This document shows, one piece after another, positions 17,530-27,216 of a stretch of DNA of 64,000 nt. How positions within the stretch are numbered: the first letter of the stretch is position 1; the number at the start of each line of letters is the position of its first letter. A program made the translations under genes and the position numbers. Source of the stretch: Flavobacteriaceae bacterium (GTDB taxonomy: Bacteria > Bacteroidota > Bacteroidia > Flavobacteriales > Flavobacteriaceae). The stretch covers positions 28,083-92,082 of the forward strand of contig CANFZM010000010.1 in assembly GCA_947451525.1 (NCBI GenBank), in the 5' to 3' direction. The notes beneath the pieces are model-generated. The model was given only the letters and a program-made list of their open reading frames with translations. It was not told the DNA's origin and searched no databases.

Positions 17530-18813
17530 TTAACTCAAAACGGCAAACATTGCTTTTGCTTTTAACAAACATTCTTCGTATTCTTTTTCGGGATCGGATA
17601 AAGAGGTAATGGCACTTCCAACGGAAAAAGAAACGTATTGATTTTGTGCATTATATAAAATACTTCGGATGACGACATTAAAATCAAAATCTCCATTTGG
17701 AGTAAAATATCCCACGGCACCGCTGTACAATCCGCGTTTGGTTTCTTCCAGATTTTCTATAATATTCATTGCCGAAATCTTGGGAGCGCCTGTCATGCTA
17801 CCCATTGGGAAGGTAGTTCTTAAAATTTCTATTGGCGAAGTAGTGTGTTCCACTTCAGAAACCACGGTTGAAATCATTTGATGCACTTGTTGGAACGAAT
17901 AGATACCGCAAAGTTCTTCAACATGCACTGAGCCTTTGGTGGCGGTTTTAGATAAATCGTTGCGCACCAAGTCCACAATCATAATGTTTTCGGAACGTTC
18001 TTTGGGATCTTCAGATAATTCTAATTTGGATTTTTCGTCTAGATTAGAATCTGAAAAACGTTTTGCAGTTCCTTTAATGGGCTGCGAAATGACTTTGGTT
18101 CCTTCTTTTTTCAAATATCGTTCAGGGGAAGCTGATAATAAATACTGCTGGTTATTTTTAAAATAAACTGCAAATGGTGCTTCCGAAAGGGTATTCAATT
18201 TTTGATATACTTCTAATGGATTTATCTGGGAATTTTCTGCATAAAATTCCATACAAAAATTGGCTTCATAAATATCCCCACGATGGATATGTTCCAGCAT
18301 TTTAGACACCTTGGAAAGGTACTTTTCTTTAGTAATTCGTTGTTTAATAGTAATTTCTGAACACTGATCACTATATACTGAACACTGATTTATATCTTCA
18401 AAATCACTTTCCATTTCATCATCACACAAACGTAAATATTGCATTTCCAACTGATTTCCTTTTAATAAAAAAAGTTTTTTCGGTTGGAAAAAATATAAAT
18501 CTGGAAATTCTAATCCGTCGTGGTTGTTGGATTGTAAGTCTTCAATATCGTTTTTTAAATCGTAGGATAAATAACCAAAAAGCCAATCTTTAGTTTGACT
18601 TTGGTATTGGTGTAAATCTTCAAAAGCTTTTGAAAAATCTGTGCTTATGGATGTAAAGGCTTCAACTGCAAGAATACTATCGTAATTGGAATAGGTTTGT
18701 GGATAATTATTGGAATCTAAAAAAACTACTTCCCTAAACGGATTAGCCCACAACAAAAGCTGTTTTTTAAATTCGGTAGGATTTGTAATAGATTTGGAAA
18801 GTACGGTTCTCAA
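17530..18813 (-). CDS. pabB: Aminodeoxychorismate synthase component I
   Basis: The 427-residue chorismate-binding enzyme shows GDIYEANFCMEF, SASPERYL, PIKGTAKR, DLVRNDL and FPMGSMTGAPK. Lys in PIKGT (instead of Ala in TrpE) is the active-site residue typical of PabB, so the product is likely 4-amino-4-deoxychorismate for folate synthesis. The gene seems to start at a TTG (MRTVLSK); no in-frame ATG precedes the conserved N-terminus. It is first of three genes. No glutamine amidotransferase partner is visible nearby. Confidence 0.9.
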   Translation of the reverse strand: MRTVLSKSITNPTEFKKQLLLWANPFREVVFLDSNNYPQTYSNYDSILAVEAFTSISTDFSKAFEDLHQYQSQTKDWLFGYLSYDLKNDIEDLQSNNHDGLEFPDLYFFQPKKLFLLKGNQLEMQYLRLCDDEMESDFEDINQCSVYSDQCSEITIKQRITKEKYLSKVSKMLEHIHRGDIYEANFCMEFYAENSQINPLEVYQKLNTLSEAPFAVYFKNNQQYLLSASPERYLKKEGTKVISQPIKGTAKRFSDSNLDEKSKLELSEDPKERSENIMIVDLVRNDLSKTATKGSVHVEELCGIYSFQQVHQMISTVVSEVEHTTSPIEILRTTFPMGSMTGAPKISAMNIIENLEETKRGLYSGAVGYFTPNGDFDFNVVIRSILYNAQNQYVSFSVGSAITSLSDPEKEYEECLLKAKAMFAVLS

Positions 18814-19016
18814 AAGGGAATATTTATTTTTTTCAAATTTACAATAAAAAATATTTTAAGCTAAAATTAAGTGAGAGGAATTTGTGGCACGATTTTTATA
18901 CTAAGAAAATTAACATAAAAATTAATTTTTTTAAAAATTCATTATGAATAGTAAAACTACTTTAAATCTTATAATTGAATATCCTTACTTAAATAATAAC
19001 TTTAAATTTAATTTTT

Positions 19017-19901
19017 ATGAAAAACAACACCAAATTCGCATTGGCTTTGCTAGTAGTTGGCATCGCAATTTCTTGCAAACAAGCTGAAAATGCAGAAGAT
19101 TCTGCTAATGCAGTAACCGACAGTACAAGTGTAGTCTCTTCTTCGGCAGCAGTGCAACCCAAGAACAGCAACCGAAAATTTGTACGAACTGCCGACATCA
19201 AGTTTAAGGTTAAAAATGTAGCAAAATCTACTGGAGTTATTGAAGATGCAACGAATAAATTTGGCGGATTCGTTACCTACACTAACTTGCAAAGTAACAT
19301 TAGCGATGAGGATAAAACTAAAATTAGTCCAGACAGCACTTTGGTAACTACCAAATATACAGTTGAAAACAATTTAACTATTCGAGTTCCTAACCGACAA
19401 TTAGATACTGTAATTAAAACGATAGCACATCAAATAGGTTTTTTAAATTACCGAGTGATTAAGGCAGATGATGTGACTTTACAAATGCTTTCCAACCAAA
19501 TGGCACAAAGTAGAAGCGCCAGTTCTGAAAATCGAATTGCAAATGCTATAGATATAAAAGGAAAAAAACTAAATCAGATTATAGATGCCGAAGAAAATTT
19601 AGATGCCAAAAAAGAAGTTAAAGATTCTAAAGTAATAGAAAATTTATCGTTGAACGATCAAGTAAATTTTAGCACTTTAACCTTACAAATTTACCAAGAC
19701 TCTAGTGTAATGCAAGAAATGATTGCCAATGAAAAAAGCGTTAATGCCTACAGACCACATCTAGGATTACAACTTTGGGATAGCCTAAAAACGGGATGGT
19801 TTATTCTTGAAAACATACTATCGTTTTTGGTTGTTTTATGGCCGTTTGCTTTGATTGGTGTTTTAGGATTCTTAGGTTACAAAAAGATAGTTAAGAAATA
19901 A
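19017..19901 (+). CDS. DUF4349 lipoprotein
   Basis: The 294-residue product has a lipoprotein signal ending in AISC (Cys about residue 20), a Ser/Ala-rich linker, then a DUF4349 region (RKFVRTADIKFKVKNVAKS, LTIRVPNRQLDTVIKTI) with a helical coiled middle, and a C-terminal transmembrane helix (about 265-285) before KKIVKK. DUF4349 proteins are envelope proteins of unknown function. Monocistronic, with a terminator after the stop. Confidence 0.88.
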   Translation: MKNNTKFALALLVVGIAISCKQAENAEDSANAVTDSTSVVSSSAAVQPKNSNRKFVRTADIKFKVKNVAKSTGVIEDATNKFGGFVTYTNLQSNISDEDKTKISPDSTLVTTKYTVENNLTIRVPNRQLDTVIKTIAHQIGFLNYRVIKADDVTLQMLSNQMAQSRSASSENRIANAIDIKGKKLNQIIDAEENLDAKKEVKDSKVIENLSLNDQVNFSTLTLQIYQDSSVMQEMIANEKSVNAYRPHLGLQLWDSLKTGWFILENILSFLVVLWPFALIGVLGFLGYKKIVKK

Positions 19902-19921
19902 ATATTGATAAAATTGTTAAT

Positions 19922-19952
19922 AAACCACTCACTAGAAGTGGTTTATTTATTT
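19922..19952 (+). terminator. Terminator of the DUF4349 gene
   Basis: A stem AAACCACT / AGTGGTTT with a short loop is followed by ATTTATTTT, 20 bp after the stop codon. Confidence 0.8.
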
Positions 19953-19999
19953 TAAAATAGTTTTATATTTGAATCACTAACCAATTAATATTTTAAATT

Positions 20000-20374
20000 A
20001 TGAGAATTGTTATTATTATTGTTCGAGTTCTTATGGGACTTCTATTATTATTTGCTTCCTTAAATTATTTCTTTCATTTTGTTGCCGAACCACAGCAAAC
20101 TGGAACTATGAAAGTTTTTAGTGATGGAATTGCTGCAACTGTTTATTTAATGCCATTAGTTAAAGTTGTAGAATTACTTTGTGGATTATCGTTAATTAGC
20201 GGGAAATTTTTAAAATTGTTTGCAATTGTTTTAATTCCAATTACCTTAAATATTTTATTGATAAATATTTATTTAATGCCTAGCGGAATTCCTATTGCTG
20301 GCACTTTATTTCTTGGCAATCTACTTATCGTTTATAGTAATTGGGGGAGTTATAAGAATTTATTTACAGTTTAA
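20000..20374 (+). CDS. DoxX-like four-helix membrane protein
   Basis: This 124-residue protein has four hydrophobic helices and a pattern common in DoxX/DoxD-like proteins: VLMGLLLLFASLNYF at the start, then YLMPLVKVVELLCGLSLISG. Such proteins are inner-membrane and of mostly unknown role, some linked to redox stress. It stands alone between two terminators. Confidence 0.75.
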   Translation: MRIVIIIVRVLMGLLLLFASLNYFFHFVAEPQQTGTMKVFSDGIAATVYLMPLVKVVELLCGLSLISGKFLKLFAIVLIPITLNILLINIYLMPSGIPIAGTLFLGNLLIVYSNWGSYKNLFTV

Positions 20375-20424
20375 ATTAAACCTTAAAATTATCAAATTAA
20401 TTTTTACATATAAATAATTAACTT

Positions 20425-20460
20425 TCGCTCTAAAATTAGTAAATTTTAGAGCGATTTTTT
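20425..20460 (+). terminator. Strong terminator after the DoxX-like gene
   Basis: A 13 bp stem, TCGCTCTAAAATT / AATTTTAGAGCGA, with a tiny loop is followed by a T run. Confidence 0.88.
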
Positions 20461-20500
20461 TTATCTATTTTTTTAAAAAAATCTTTTATTTAAATTCTAT

Positions 20501-20602
20501 TTTCACAAAAGACAAAACCTAAGTAGCCCTTACAGAAGCTAGCTACCGTGTAGCGCGGATGGCAGGAATTACCTTTACTAAAATGCCTAAAGTTTCGCTT
20601 CT
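20501..20602 (-). repeat. Dispersed ~100 bp repeat, copy 2 (inverted)
   Basis: Read on the minus strand it matches copy 1 at 11429 almost throughout (AGAAGCGAAAC...GGCATTTTAGTAAAGG, TTCCTGCCATCCGCGCTAC, TTTTGTCTTTTGTGAAA). The internal palindrome is GCTAC-acg-GTAGC, so the stem is kept and only the loop differs. It occupies the spacer between the DoxX-like gene and the rpsA promoter. Confidence 0.88.
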
Positions 20603-20666
20603 AATAAAAAACAGAAAGTTTGTTGTCTAAATTCTTTATTCTGTGTTCTATTTTATTGTTAGTTTT

Positions 20667-20697
20667 TTTGTTGTTTGATAAAAAAGAATTACTTTTG
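20667..20697 (+). promoter_or_regulatory. Predicted rpsA promoter (TTTG-N19-TACTTTTG)
   Basis: TTTG at 20667-20670 and TACTTTTG at 20690-20697 match the -33 and -7 elements of Bacteroidota housekeeping promoters at ideal spacing. The transcript would have a leader of about 110 nt before the rpsA ATG, room for autogenous control by S1. Confidence 0.72.
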
Positions 20698-20813
20698 CAC
20701 ACCTTTTGGCGAAGAAGAGTTTCCTTTAGGTATCAACTATTTATGTAAACACTGCTGCTGTTTTCTATTCGATAATAAACTCAAGAGACACGGCATACAA
20801 ATTTTTTATCAGC

Positions 20814-22586
20814 ATGTCTGAATTAAACAAAGAACAACAAGATTTTTTAAATGATTTTAACTGGCACAATTACTCAGAAGGTATTGATGTAGTAGATCAA
20901 AAAAACTTACAAGAATTTGAAGATTTAGTATCGAAAACTTTTATCGATACCGATCAAGAAGAAGTAGTTGAAGGTGTAGTAGTGAGAATTACTGACCGTG
21001 ATGCTATTGTTGACATTAACGCAAAATCGGAAGGGGTTATTTCTTTAAACGAATTCCGTTACAATCCAGGATTAAAAGTTGGAGACAAGGTAGAGGTTTT
21101 AATTGACATCCGTGAGGATAAAACAGGTCAATTGGTTTTATCTCACCGTAAAGCAAGAACTATTAAATCTTGGGATAGAGTTATCTCTGCTAACGAAACA
21201 GGTGAAATTGTTACTGGTTTCGTAAAATGTAGAACTAAAGGTGGTATGATTGTTGACGTTTTCGGAATTGAAGCGTTCTTACCAGGTTCACAAATTGATG
21301 TGAAACCAATCCGTGACTACGATGTATATGTAAACAAAATGATGGAATTTAAAGTTGTGAAAATTAATCACGAATTTAAAAACGTTGTAGTTTCGCATAA
21401 AGCGCTTATTGAAGCAGATATCGAAGTTCAGAAAAAAGAAATTATTGGTCAATTAGAAAAAGGACAAGTACTTGAAGGTGTTGTTAAAAACATTACTTCT
21501 TATGGTGTGTTTATTGACTTAGGTGGTGTTGATGGATTAATCCACATTACAGACCTTTCTTGGTCAAGAATTAATCACCCAAGTGAAGTTCTTGAATTAG
21601 ATCAAAAATTAAACGTAGTTATTCTTGACTTTGATGATGAGAAAACAAGAATCCAATTAGGTTTAAAACAATTAAACGCTCATCCATGGGATGCACTTGG
21701 TGCGGAACTTAAAGTTGGTGACAAAGTGAAAGGTAAAGTAGTAGTTATTGCTGATTACGGTGCTTTCATTGAAGTTGCTGAAGGTGTTGAAGGTTTAATT
21801 CACGTTTCTGAAATGTCATGGTCTACACATTTACGTAGTGCTCAAGATTTCGTTAAAGTTGGAGATGTAGTGGAAGCTGTTATCTTAACTTTAGATAGAG
21901 ACGAAAGAAAAATGTCTTTAGGCATCAAACAATTATCGCAAGATCCTTGGACTGATATTACTTCTAAATATCCTGTAGGTTCTAAACATACTGGTATCGT
22001 TAGAAACTTTACTAACTTTGGTATCTTCGTTGAATTAGAAGAAGGTATTGATGGTTTGGTTTATATCTCTGATTTATCTTGGACTAAAAAAATCAAACAT
22101 CCATCAGAATTTGTAAACGTAGGAGATAAACTAGATGTAGTAGTATTAGAATTAGATGTTGATGGACGTAAATTATCTTTAGGTCATAAACAAACTACTG
22201 CTAATCCTTGGGACAAACATGAAGCTGCTTTTGCTGTTGGAACTATCCACAACGGAACAATCGCTGAAATTGTTGACAAAGGTGCTACTGTAGATTTCGG
22301 AGATGATGTTGTTGCGTTTATTCCAACGCGTCACTTAGAAAAAGAAGACGGTAAAAAATTGAAAAAAGGCGATGTAGCTGATTTCAAAGTTATCGAATTC
22401 AATAAAGAATTCAAAAGAGTTGTTGCTTCTCATACTGCTATCTTTAGAGAAGAAGAAGAGAAAAACGTGAAAGCAGTTTCAGAATCTGTTTCATCTAACA
22501 ACAATTCATCGTCAGCTTCTACTTTAGGAGATAACAATGATATTCTTGCTGAATTGAAAGCTAAAATGGAAAAAGGAGGAAACTAA
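20814..22586 (+). CDS. rpsA: 30S ribosomal protein S1
   Basis: This 590-residue protein has six S1 (OB-fold) repeats with the typical G-x-V...G-x-F/A-V/I...G-L/F-I/V-H pattern, for example GQVLEGVVKNITSYGVFIDL and GDKVKGKVVVIADYGAFIEV. The first two and the last are more divergent, as in other S1 proteins. S1 helps mRNA bind the 30S subunit, which matters in this phylum where Shine-Dalgarno signals are weak. The Ser/Asn-rich C-terminal tail is normal for Flavobacteriia. Confidence 0.97.
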   Translation: MSELNKEQQDFLNDFNWHNYSEGIDVVDQKNLQEFEDLVSKTFIDTDQEEVVEGVVVRITDRDAIVDINAKSEGVISLNEFRYNPGLKVGDKVEVLIDIREDKTGQLVLSHRKARTIKSWDRVISANETGEIVTGFVKCRTKGGMIVDVFGIEAFLPGSQIDVKPIRDYDVYVNKMMEFKVVKINHEFKNVVVSHKALIEADIEVQKKEIIGQLEKGQVLEGVVKNITSYGVFIDLGGVDGLIHITDLSWSRINHPSEVLELDQKLNVVILDFDDEKTRIQLGLKQLNAHPWDALGAELKVGDKVKGKVVVIADYGAFIEVAEGVEGLIHVSEMSWSTHLRSAQDFVKVGDVVEAVILTLDRDERKMSLGIKQLSQDPWTDITSKYPVGSKHTGIVRNFTNFGIFVELEEGIDGLVYISDLSWTKKIKHPSEFVNVGDKLDVVVLELDVDGRKLSLGHKQTTANPWDKHEAAFAVGTIHNGTIAEIVDKGATVDFGDDVVAFIPTRHLEKEDGKKLKKGDVADFKVIEFNKEFKRVVASHTAIFREEEEKNVKAVSESVSSNNNSSSASTLGDNNDILAELKAKMEKGGN

Positions 22587-22608
22587 TTCTCTTATTCTTA
22601 TAAATACT

Positions 22609-22640
22609 AAAAGCGCTACAGAAATGTAGCGCTTTTTTTT
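22609..22640 (+). terminator. Terminator of rpsA
   Basis: A stem AAAAGCGCTACA / TGTAGCGCTTTT with a GAAA loop is followed by a T run, 22 bp after the stop. Confidence 0.92.
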
Positions 22641-22800
22641 TGGTTGTATTATAGCCTTTCCTTTTCAGTAAAAAAATCCTTAGTGCAACTTTGTGGAGTC
22701 TTCGTGCAACTTCGTGAAATAGTTATATATTTTTTTACAAGGAACTCTAAGTAACGCAACGTTTTGCTAAGGATTTTGTATATTTCTAAAATTACATAAA

Positions 22801-22836
22801 CCACCCCGCCCTTCGGGCACCCCTCCAAAGGAGGGG
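22801..22836. repeat. Small palindromic repeat (GCCCTTCGGGC / CCCCTCCAAAGGAGGGG)
   Basis: Two adjacent GC-rich hairpins, GCCCTTCGGGC at 22808-22818 and CCCCTCCAAAGGAGGGG at 22820-22836, stand out in AT-rich spacer between rpsA and pheT. They look like a REP-like intergenic palindrome. The rest of 22641-22871 shows no gene. Confidence 0.7.
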
Positions 22837-22871
22837 AATAATATCGCCGAAAAAATATTGACCAAAAAAAA

Positions 22872-22896
22872 ACACTCGAGTAGTCGAGTGTTTTTT
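22872..22896 (-). terminator. Terminator of pheT
   Basis: A perfect stem ACACTCGA / TCGAGTGT with a GTAG loop and T/A runs on both sides lies 29 bp beyond the pheT stop; it could work in both directions. Confidence 0.88.
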
Positions 22897-22924
22897 CTAT
22901 TTTTAACTTATCGTTGTAAGATTT

Positions 22925-25345
22925 TTATCGTAATTGCGCTCCTAATTGTGTTTCAAAGTTAGATTGTAATTTCCCCATGATTTTATCAATTTGAACATCG
23001 GTTAAGGTTTTCGTTGTGTCTTGAATGGTAAAACTCACAGCATACGATTTTTTTCCTTCGGGTAAATTCTTTCCTTCATAAACATCAAACAGATTGATAT
23101 CTTTTAAAAGTGATTTCTCCGTTTGACGAGCTACTTTATAGATAGATTCAAATTCTACGTTGGCATCAACTAATAAAGCAAAATCGCGTCGTACTTCTGG
23201 ATATTTAGAAATAGCGGTAAATTTCACTTTATTGGATAGTAACTTAAGCACTAAATCCCAATGGAACTCGGCATAAAACACTTCTTGTTTAATATCAAAA
23301 TGTTTCACGATTGATTTTTTAACCGTTCCCATTTCAACTAAAATATCGTTTCCTAAAGCAAAAGCAATTCCTTCCGCAAAAACATCATTAGTAGTAGGGA
23401 TATTTTGAGTTTTGTCTAAACCTAAGCGTGCTAAAATTGCGCTAACATATCCTTTAAATAAAAAGAAGTCGGAAGGTTTTTGAGGATTAGTCCAGCTTTC
23501 GGCAATTCGGTTTCCGGTAGTGAAAAGCGTTAGATGTTTCTTTTCGTTATAACCAGATAATAATTTGCGGTAACTTTTTCCGAATTCAAATAATTTTAAA
23601 TCGCTACTTCTTCTGTTGATATTGTAGGATATTGCTTCAAGTCCAGAAAACAGCATCGATTGGCGCATTGCTGATAAATCATTGCTCAACGGATTTAATA
23701 TTGTAACATTATATTCTTCTTTCAATTGTTCTGAAAGATTTACATAATCGGGAGTAGTCAAAGAATTTGCCATCATTTCATGAAATCCTAAAGAGTTCAA
23801 TTGGTTGGCAATGATGTTTTGTACTTTATAATCTTCATTTCTTGGAGAATTAGCAACTGTAGCATTTAATTTCTTTGAGAAACTAATGTTGTTATATCCA
23901 TATACACGAAGAATTTCTTCAATAACGTCTACTTCTCGTTGCACATCTACTCTATAGGCGGGGATAATTAATCCCATTCCAGCATCCGAAGAACTGTTCA
24001 CTTTTATATCTAAAGAAGCAACAATTTTCTTGATGGTTTCCTTTGGTAATTCTTGACCAATTAATTTGAAGGTTTTTTCGTAATTTAAGAAAACAGTGAA
24101 ATCTTCAATTTTCTTTGGATAGATATCAATAATATCGGAAGTAATATCGCCACCAGCAACTTCCTGAATCAATACAGCGGCACGTTTTAAAGCATATTGC
24201 GTAATTTCAGGATCAATTCCTCTTTCAAAACGAAAGGAAGCATCAGTACTTAAACCATGTCTTTTTGCTGTTTTGCGAATAGCAACCGGATTAAAATAGG
24301 CACTTTCTAAAAAGATACTTGTAGTATTTTCAGATACTCCCGAATTTTTCCCCCCAAAAACTCCAGCAATACATAACGGACCTTTATCATCACAAATCAT
24401 GATGTCTTCTTCGTGCAAGGTACGTTCGATAGAATCTAGAGTTGTGAATTTGGTTCCAGCTGCAACGGTTTTTACGTTAATCTTCCCGTGAATTTGCGAG
24501 GCATCAAATGCATGTAAGGGTTGTCCTAATTCATGTAGTACATAATTAGTAACATCAATTACATTATTTTTTGGAGTTAATCCAATAGATTTCAATCGGT
24601 TTTGTAACCAACTTGGAGATTCTTTTATTGTAATTCCAGAAATAGTAACGCCACAGTAGCGCGGTACCAATTTAGAATCGGTAACGTTAATATCAATTTT
24701 TAAGGTACGCTTGTCTACTTTAAATTTAGAAACCGAAGGGGTAATTAATTCTAAAGAAGCATTTTTTTGTAATAATCCGGCTCTTAAATCTCTTGCAACT
24801 CCCATGTGTGACATTGCGTCGGCACGATTTGGAGTTAATCCAATTTCAAAAACTTCATCATTTTCTATATTAAAAACTTTAGCAGCAGGAGTTCCTGGTA
24901 CTAAACTTTCGTCTAAAACCATAATACCTTCGTGACTAGTTCCTAATCCTAATTCATCTTCGGCACAAATCATTCCATGACTTTCTTGTCCGCGAATTTT
25001 TCCTTTTTTAATTTCAAATGCTACACCTTCTTTATCAAAAAGTTTGGTGCCAATAGTAGCAACGGGAACTTTTTGTCCGGCAGCAACATTACTAGCGCCA
25101 CATACAATTTGAACGGGTGTTCCAGTTCCAAGATCTACTGTAGTAACCTTTAATCTATCAGCATCAGGATGTTTTTCACAAGTCAAAACATGACCAACCA
25201 CAACGCCTTCAAGTCCTCCTTTTACCGATTGGTATTTTTCAACCATTTCTACTTCTAGACCTAAATCGGTAAGAATATTAGAAATATCTTCGGAGGGAGC
25301 ATCTATTTTTAAAAATTGTTTTAACCAGTTGTATGAAATCTTCAT
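22925..25345 (-). CDS. pheT: Phenylalanine-tRNA ligase beta subunit
   Basis: The 806-residue subunit has the N-terminal tRNA-binding OB domain (VVVGHVLTCEKHPDADRLKV), the B3/B4 editing domain, B5 domain (IEEILRVYGYNNI region) and the C-terminal ferredoxin-fold anticodon-binding domain (ISKYPEVRRDFALLVD). It pairs with PheS, not in this window, to charge tRNA-Phe. Length and domain order are normal. It stands alone with a terminator downstream. Confidence 0.97.
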   Translation of the reverse strand: MKISYNWLKQFLKIDAPSEDISNILTDLGLEVEMVEKYQSVKGGLEGVVVGHVLTCEKHPDADRLKVTTVDLGTGTPVQIVCGASNVAAGQKVPVATIGTKLFDKEGVAFEIKKGKIRGQESHGMICAEDELGLGTSHEGIMVLDESLVPGTPAAKVFNIENDEVFEIGLTPNRADAMSHMGVARDLRAGLLQKNASLELITPSVSKFKVDKRTLKIDINVTDSKLVPRYCGVTISGITIKESPSWLQNRLKSIGLTPKNNVIDVTNYVLHELGQPLHAFDASQIHGKINVKTVAAGTKFTTLDSIERTLHEEDIMICDDKGPLCIAGVFGGKNSGVSENTTSIFLESAYFNPVAIRKTAKRHGLSTDASFRFERGIDPEITQYALKRAAVLIQEVAGGDITSDIIDIYPKKIEDFTVFLNYEKTFKLIGQELPKETIKKIVASLDIKVNSSSDAGMGLIIPAYRVDVQREVDVIEEILRVYGYNNISFSKKLNATVANSPRNEDYKVQNIIANQLNSLGFHEMMANSLTTPDYVNLSEQLKEEYNVTILNPLSNDLSAMRQSMLFSGLEAISYNINRRSSDLKLFEFGKSYRKLLSGYNEKKHLTLFTTGNRIAESWTNPQKPSDFFLFKGYVSAILARLGLDKTQNIPTTNDVFAEGIAFALGNDILVEMGTVKKSIVKHFDIKQEVFYAEFHWDLVLKLLSNKVKFTAISKYPEVRRDFALLVDANVEFESIYKVARQTEKSLLKDINLFDVYEGKNLPEGKKSYAVSFTIQDTTKTLTDVQIDKIMGKLQSNFETQLGAQLR

Positions 25346-25512
25346 GGTATTCGAATAATATTTTGAGAGGTCAAAGATAAGTATTGTAGCATTTACATTA
25401 AAATATATTTACATCAAATAATTATTTCTTTTATATTGATAATTTGATTATAAATTAGTAGTTTTTTTTGGATATACCTAAATAAAAGGTATAATAATTC
25501 CACTCTTAACAA

Positions 25513-25572
25513 TTTTGTGCTATAATATGATTTTTTTGTGCTACTTTTTTATGATAAAGGTTATTACTTTTG
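25513..25572 (+). promoter_or_regulatory. Aldehyde dehydrogenase promoter with AraC-type direct repeats
   Basis: TTTTGTGCTA occurs at 25513-25522 and again at 25534-25543, exactly 21 bp apart (two helical turns). The second copy ends 21 bp before a TACTTTTG -7 box at 25565-25572. No good -33 element is present. Direct half-sites 21 bp apart beside a weak promoter are typical of AraC-family activators, and an AraC-family gene lies at the far end of this gene group. Confidence 0.6.
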
Positions 25573-25594
25573 AATAAACCTAAAAATAATAAAA

Positions 25595-27100
25595 ATGAGT
25601 AACTTAATTCAAAGACCACAATTAAAAGAAAAGTATGATAATTACATCAACGGAAAATGGACTGCGCCTTCTACAGGGTTGTATTTCGAAGCAGTATCTC
25701 CTATTGATGGGAAATTATTAGCAAAAGCGGCACATTCTACAAAATTAGATGTTGAAATGGCTGTAGATGCAGCACATGAAGCATTTAAAACATGGAGCCA
25801 AACTTCGGCAACTGAAAGAAGTATTATATTAAATAAAATTGCGGATAGAATAGAGGCAAATTTAGAGCACATTGCTATTGTAGAAACTCTAGATAACGGA
25901 AAAGCAGTTAGAGAAACTTTAAATGCAGATATCCCTTTAGCCGTGGATCACTTTAGATATTTTGCAAGTGTAATTCGTGCAGAAGAAGGTTCTATTAATG
26001 AATTAGATAAAGATACCGTTTCTATAATTGTTAATGAGCCACTTGGTGTTATTGCGCAAATTATTCCTTGGAATTTCCCAATTTTAATGGCAGTGTGGAA
26101 ACTTGCTCCGGCTCTTGCAGCAGGAAACTGTGTGGTTCTTAAACCAGCAGAAAGTACTCCAATTTCTATTATGGTATTGATGGAAATCATAGGTGATTTA
26201 CTTCCTCCTGGAGTAATCAATGTTGTTAATGGATTTGGTGCTGAATTAGGAAGAACTTTAGTTACTAATCCTAAAGTTTCCAAAGCGGCCTTTACAGGAT
26301 CAACTGCCACAGGAAGAATGGTAATGCAATATGCTACAGAAAATATTATTCCGGTAACTTTAGAATTAGGTGGAAAATCTCCAAATATTTTCTTCAAATC
26401 GGTTATGGATGAAGACGATGCCTTTTTAGATAAAGCTATTGAAGGTGCGGTACTTTTTGCTTTCAATCAAGGGGAAGTTTGTACCTGTCCATCTAGATTG
26501 TTAATTCATGAAGATATTTACGATAAATTTATCGAAAGAGTATTAGAAAGAGTAAAAGCAATTAAAGTTGGAAGTCCTTTAGACTCAACAGTGATGATGG
26601 GTGCGCAAGCATCTCAAATTCAAAAAGATAAAATCCTTTCTTATATAAAATTAGGAAAAGAAGAAGGAGCAGAGTTATTATGTGGTGGAGATGTGAACCA
26701 TTTAGGTGGAGATTTAGAAGGTGGGTATTACATTCAACCAACCCTTTTTAAAGGACATAACAAAATGAGAATTTTTCAAGAAGAAATTTTCGGACCAGTA
26801 TTAGCCGTTACTACTTTTAAAACTACCGAAGAAGCTTTAGAAATTGCTAACGATACCATGTATGGTTTAGGAGCTGGAGTTTGGACTCGTGATGCACATG
26901 AGTTATACCAAGTGCCAAGAGCTATTCAAGCGGGTAGAGTATGGGTAAATCAATACCATGCTTATCCAGCAGGTGCTCCGTTTGGAGGATACAAACAATC
27001 GGGTATTGGAAGAGAAAATCACAAAATGATGTTAGACCATTACCGTCAAACTAAAAACATGTTGATTTCTTATAACAAAAACAAATTAGGTTTCTTTTAG
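25595..27100 (+). CDS. NAD(P)-dependent aldehyde dehydrogenase (AcoD/ExaC-like)
   Basis: The 501-residue protein has all ALDH landmarks: [47 protein letters not shown], and the catalytic Cys in [12 protein letters not shown], ending [11 protein letters not shown]. It oxidises an aldehyde to its acid. Pairing with a DUF779 gene and a neighbouring AraC regulator is typical of the acetaldehyde-type AcoD/ExaC group, so short-chain aldehydes are the likely substrates. A predicted AraC operator lies upstream. Confidence 0.92.
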   Translation: MSNLIQRPQLKEKYDNYINGKWTAPSTGLYFEAVSPIDGKLLAKAAHSTKLDVEMAVDAAHEAFKTWSQTSATERSIILNKIADRIEANLEHIAIVETLDNGKAVRETLNADIPLAVDHFRYFASVIRAEEGSINELDKDTVSIIVNEPLGVIAQIIPWNFPILMAVWKLAPALAAGNCVVLKPAESTPISIMVLMEIIGDLLPPGVINVVNGFGAELGRTLVTNPKVSKAAFTGSTATGRMVMQYATENIIPVTLELGGKSPNIFFKSVMDEDDAFLDKAIEGAVLFAFNQGEVCTCPSRLLIHEDIYDKFIERVLERVKAIKVGSPLDSTVMMGAQASQIQKDKILSYIKLGKEEGAELLCGGDVNHLGGDLEGGYYIQPTLFKGHNKMRIFQEEIFGPVLAVTTFKTTEEALEIANDTMYGLGAGVWTRDAHELYQVPRAIQAGRVWVNQYHAYPAGAPFGGYKQSGIGRENHKMMLDHYRQTKNMLISYNKNKLGFF

Positions 27101-27138
27101 TAGATAATCCTTAAATTTAAAATTAATTAATATATTTA

Positions 27139-27204
27139 AAACCATTAAGGAATTGAGAAAATTAAGGTAAATAATCTTAAATAATCTTAATTTCTTAATG
27201 GTTT
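27139..27204. repeat. Intercistronic inverted repeat
   Basis: AAACCATTAAG at 27139-27149 pairs with CTTAATGGTTT at 27194-27204, with a weaker internal pairing AATTAAG / CTTAATT and a doubled ATAATCTTAA in the loop. It lies between the ALDH and DUF779 genes and ends 12 bp before the DUF779 ATG. It may set the expression ratio of the two genes or be a dispersed element. Confidence 0.7.
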
Positions 27205-27216
27205 AATTTTTATAAA

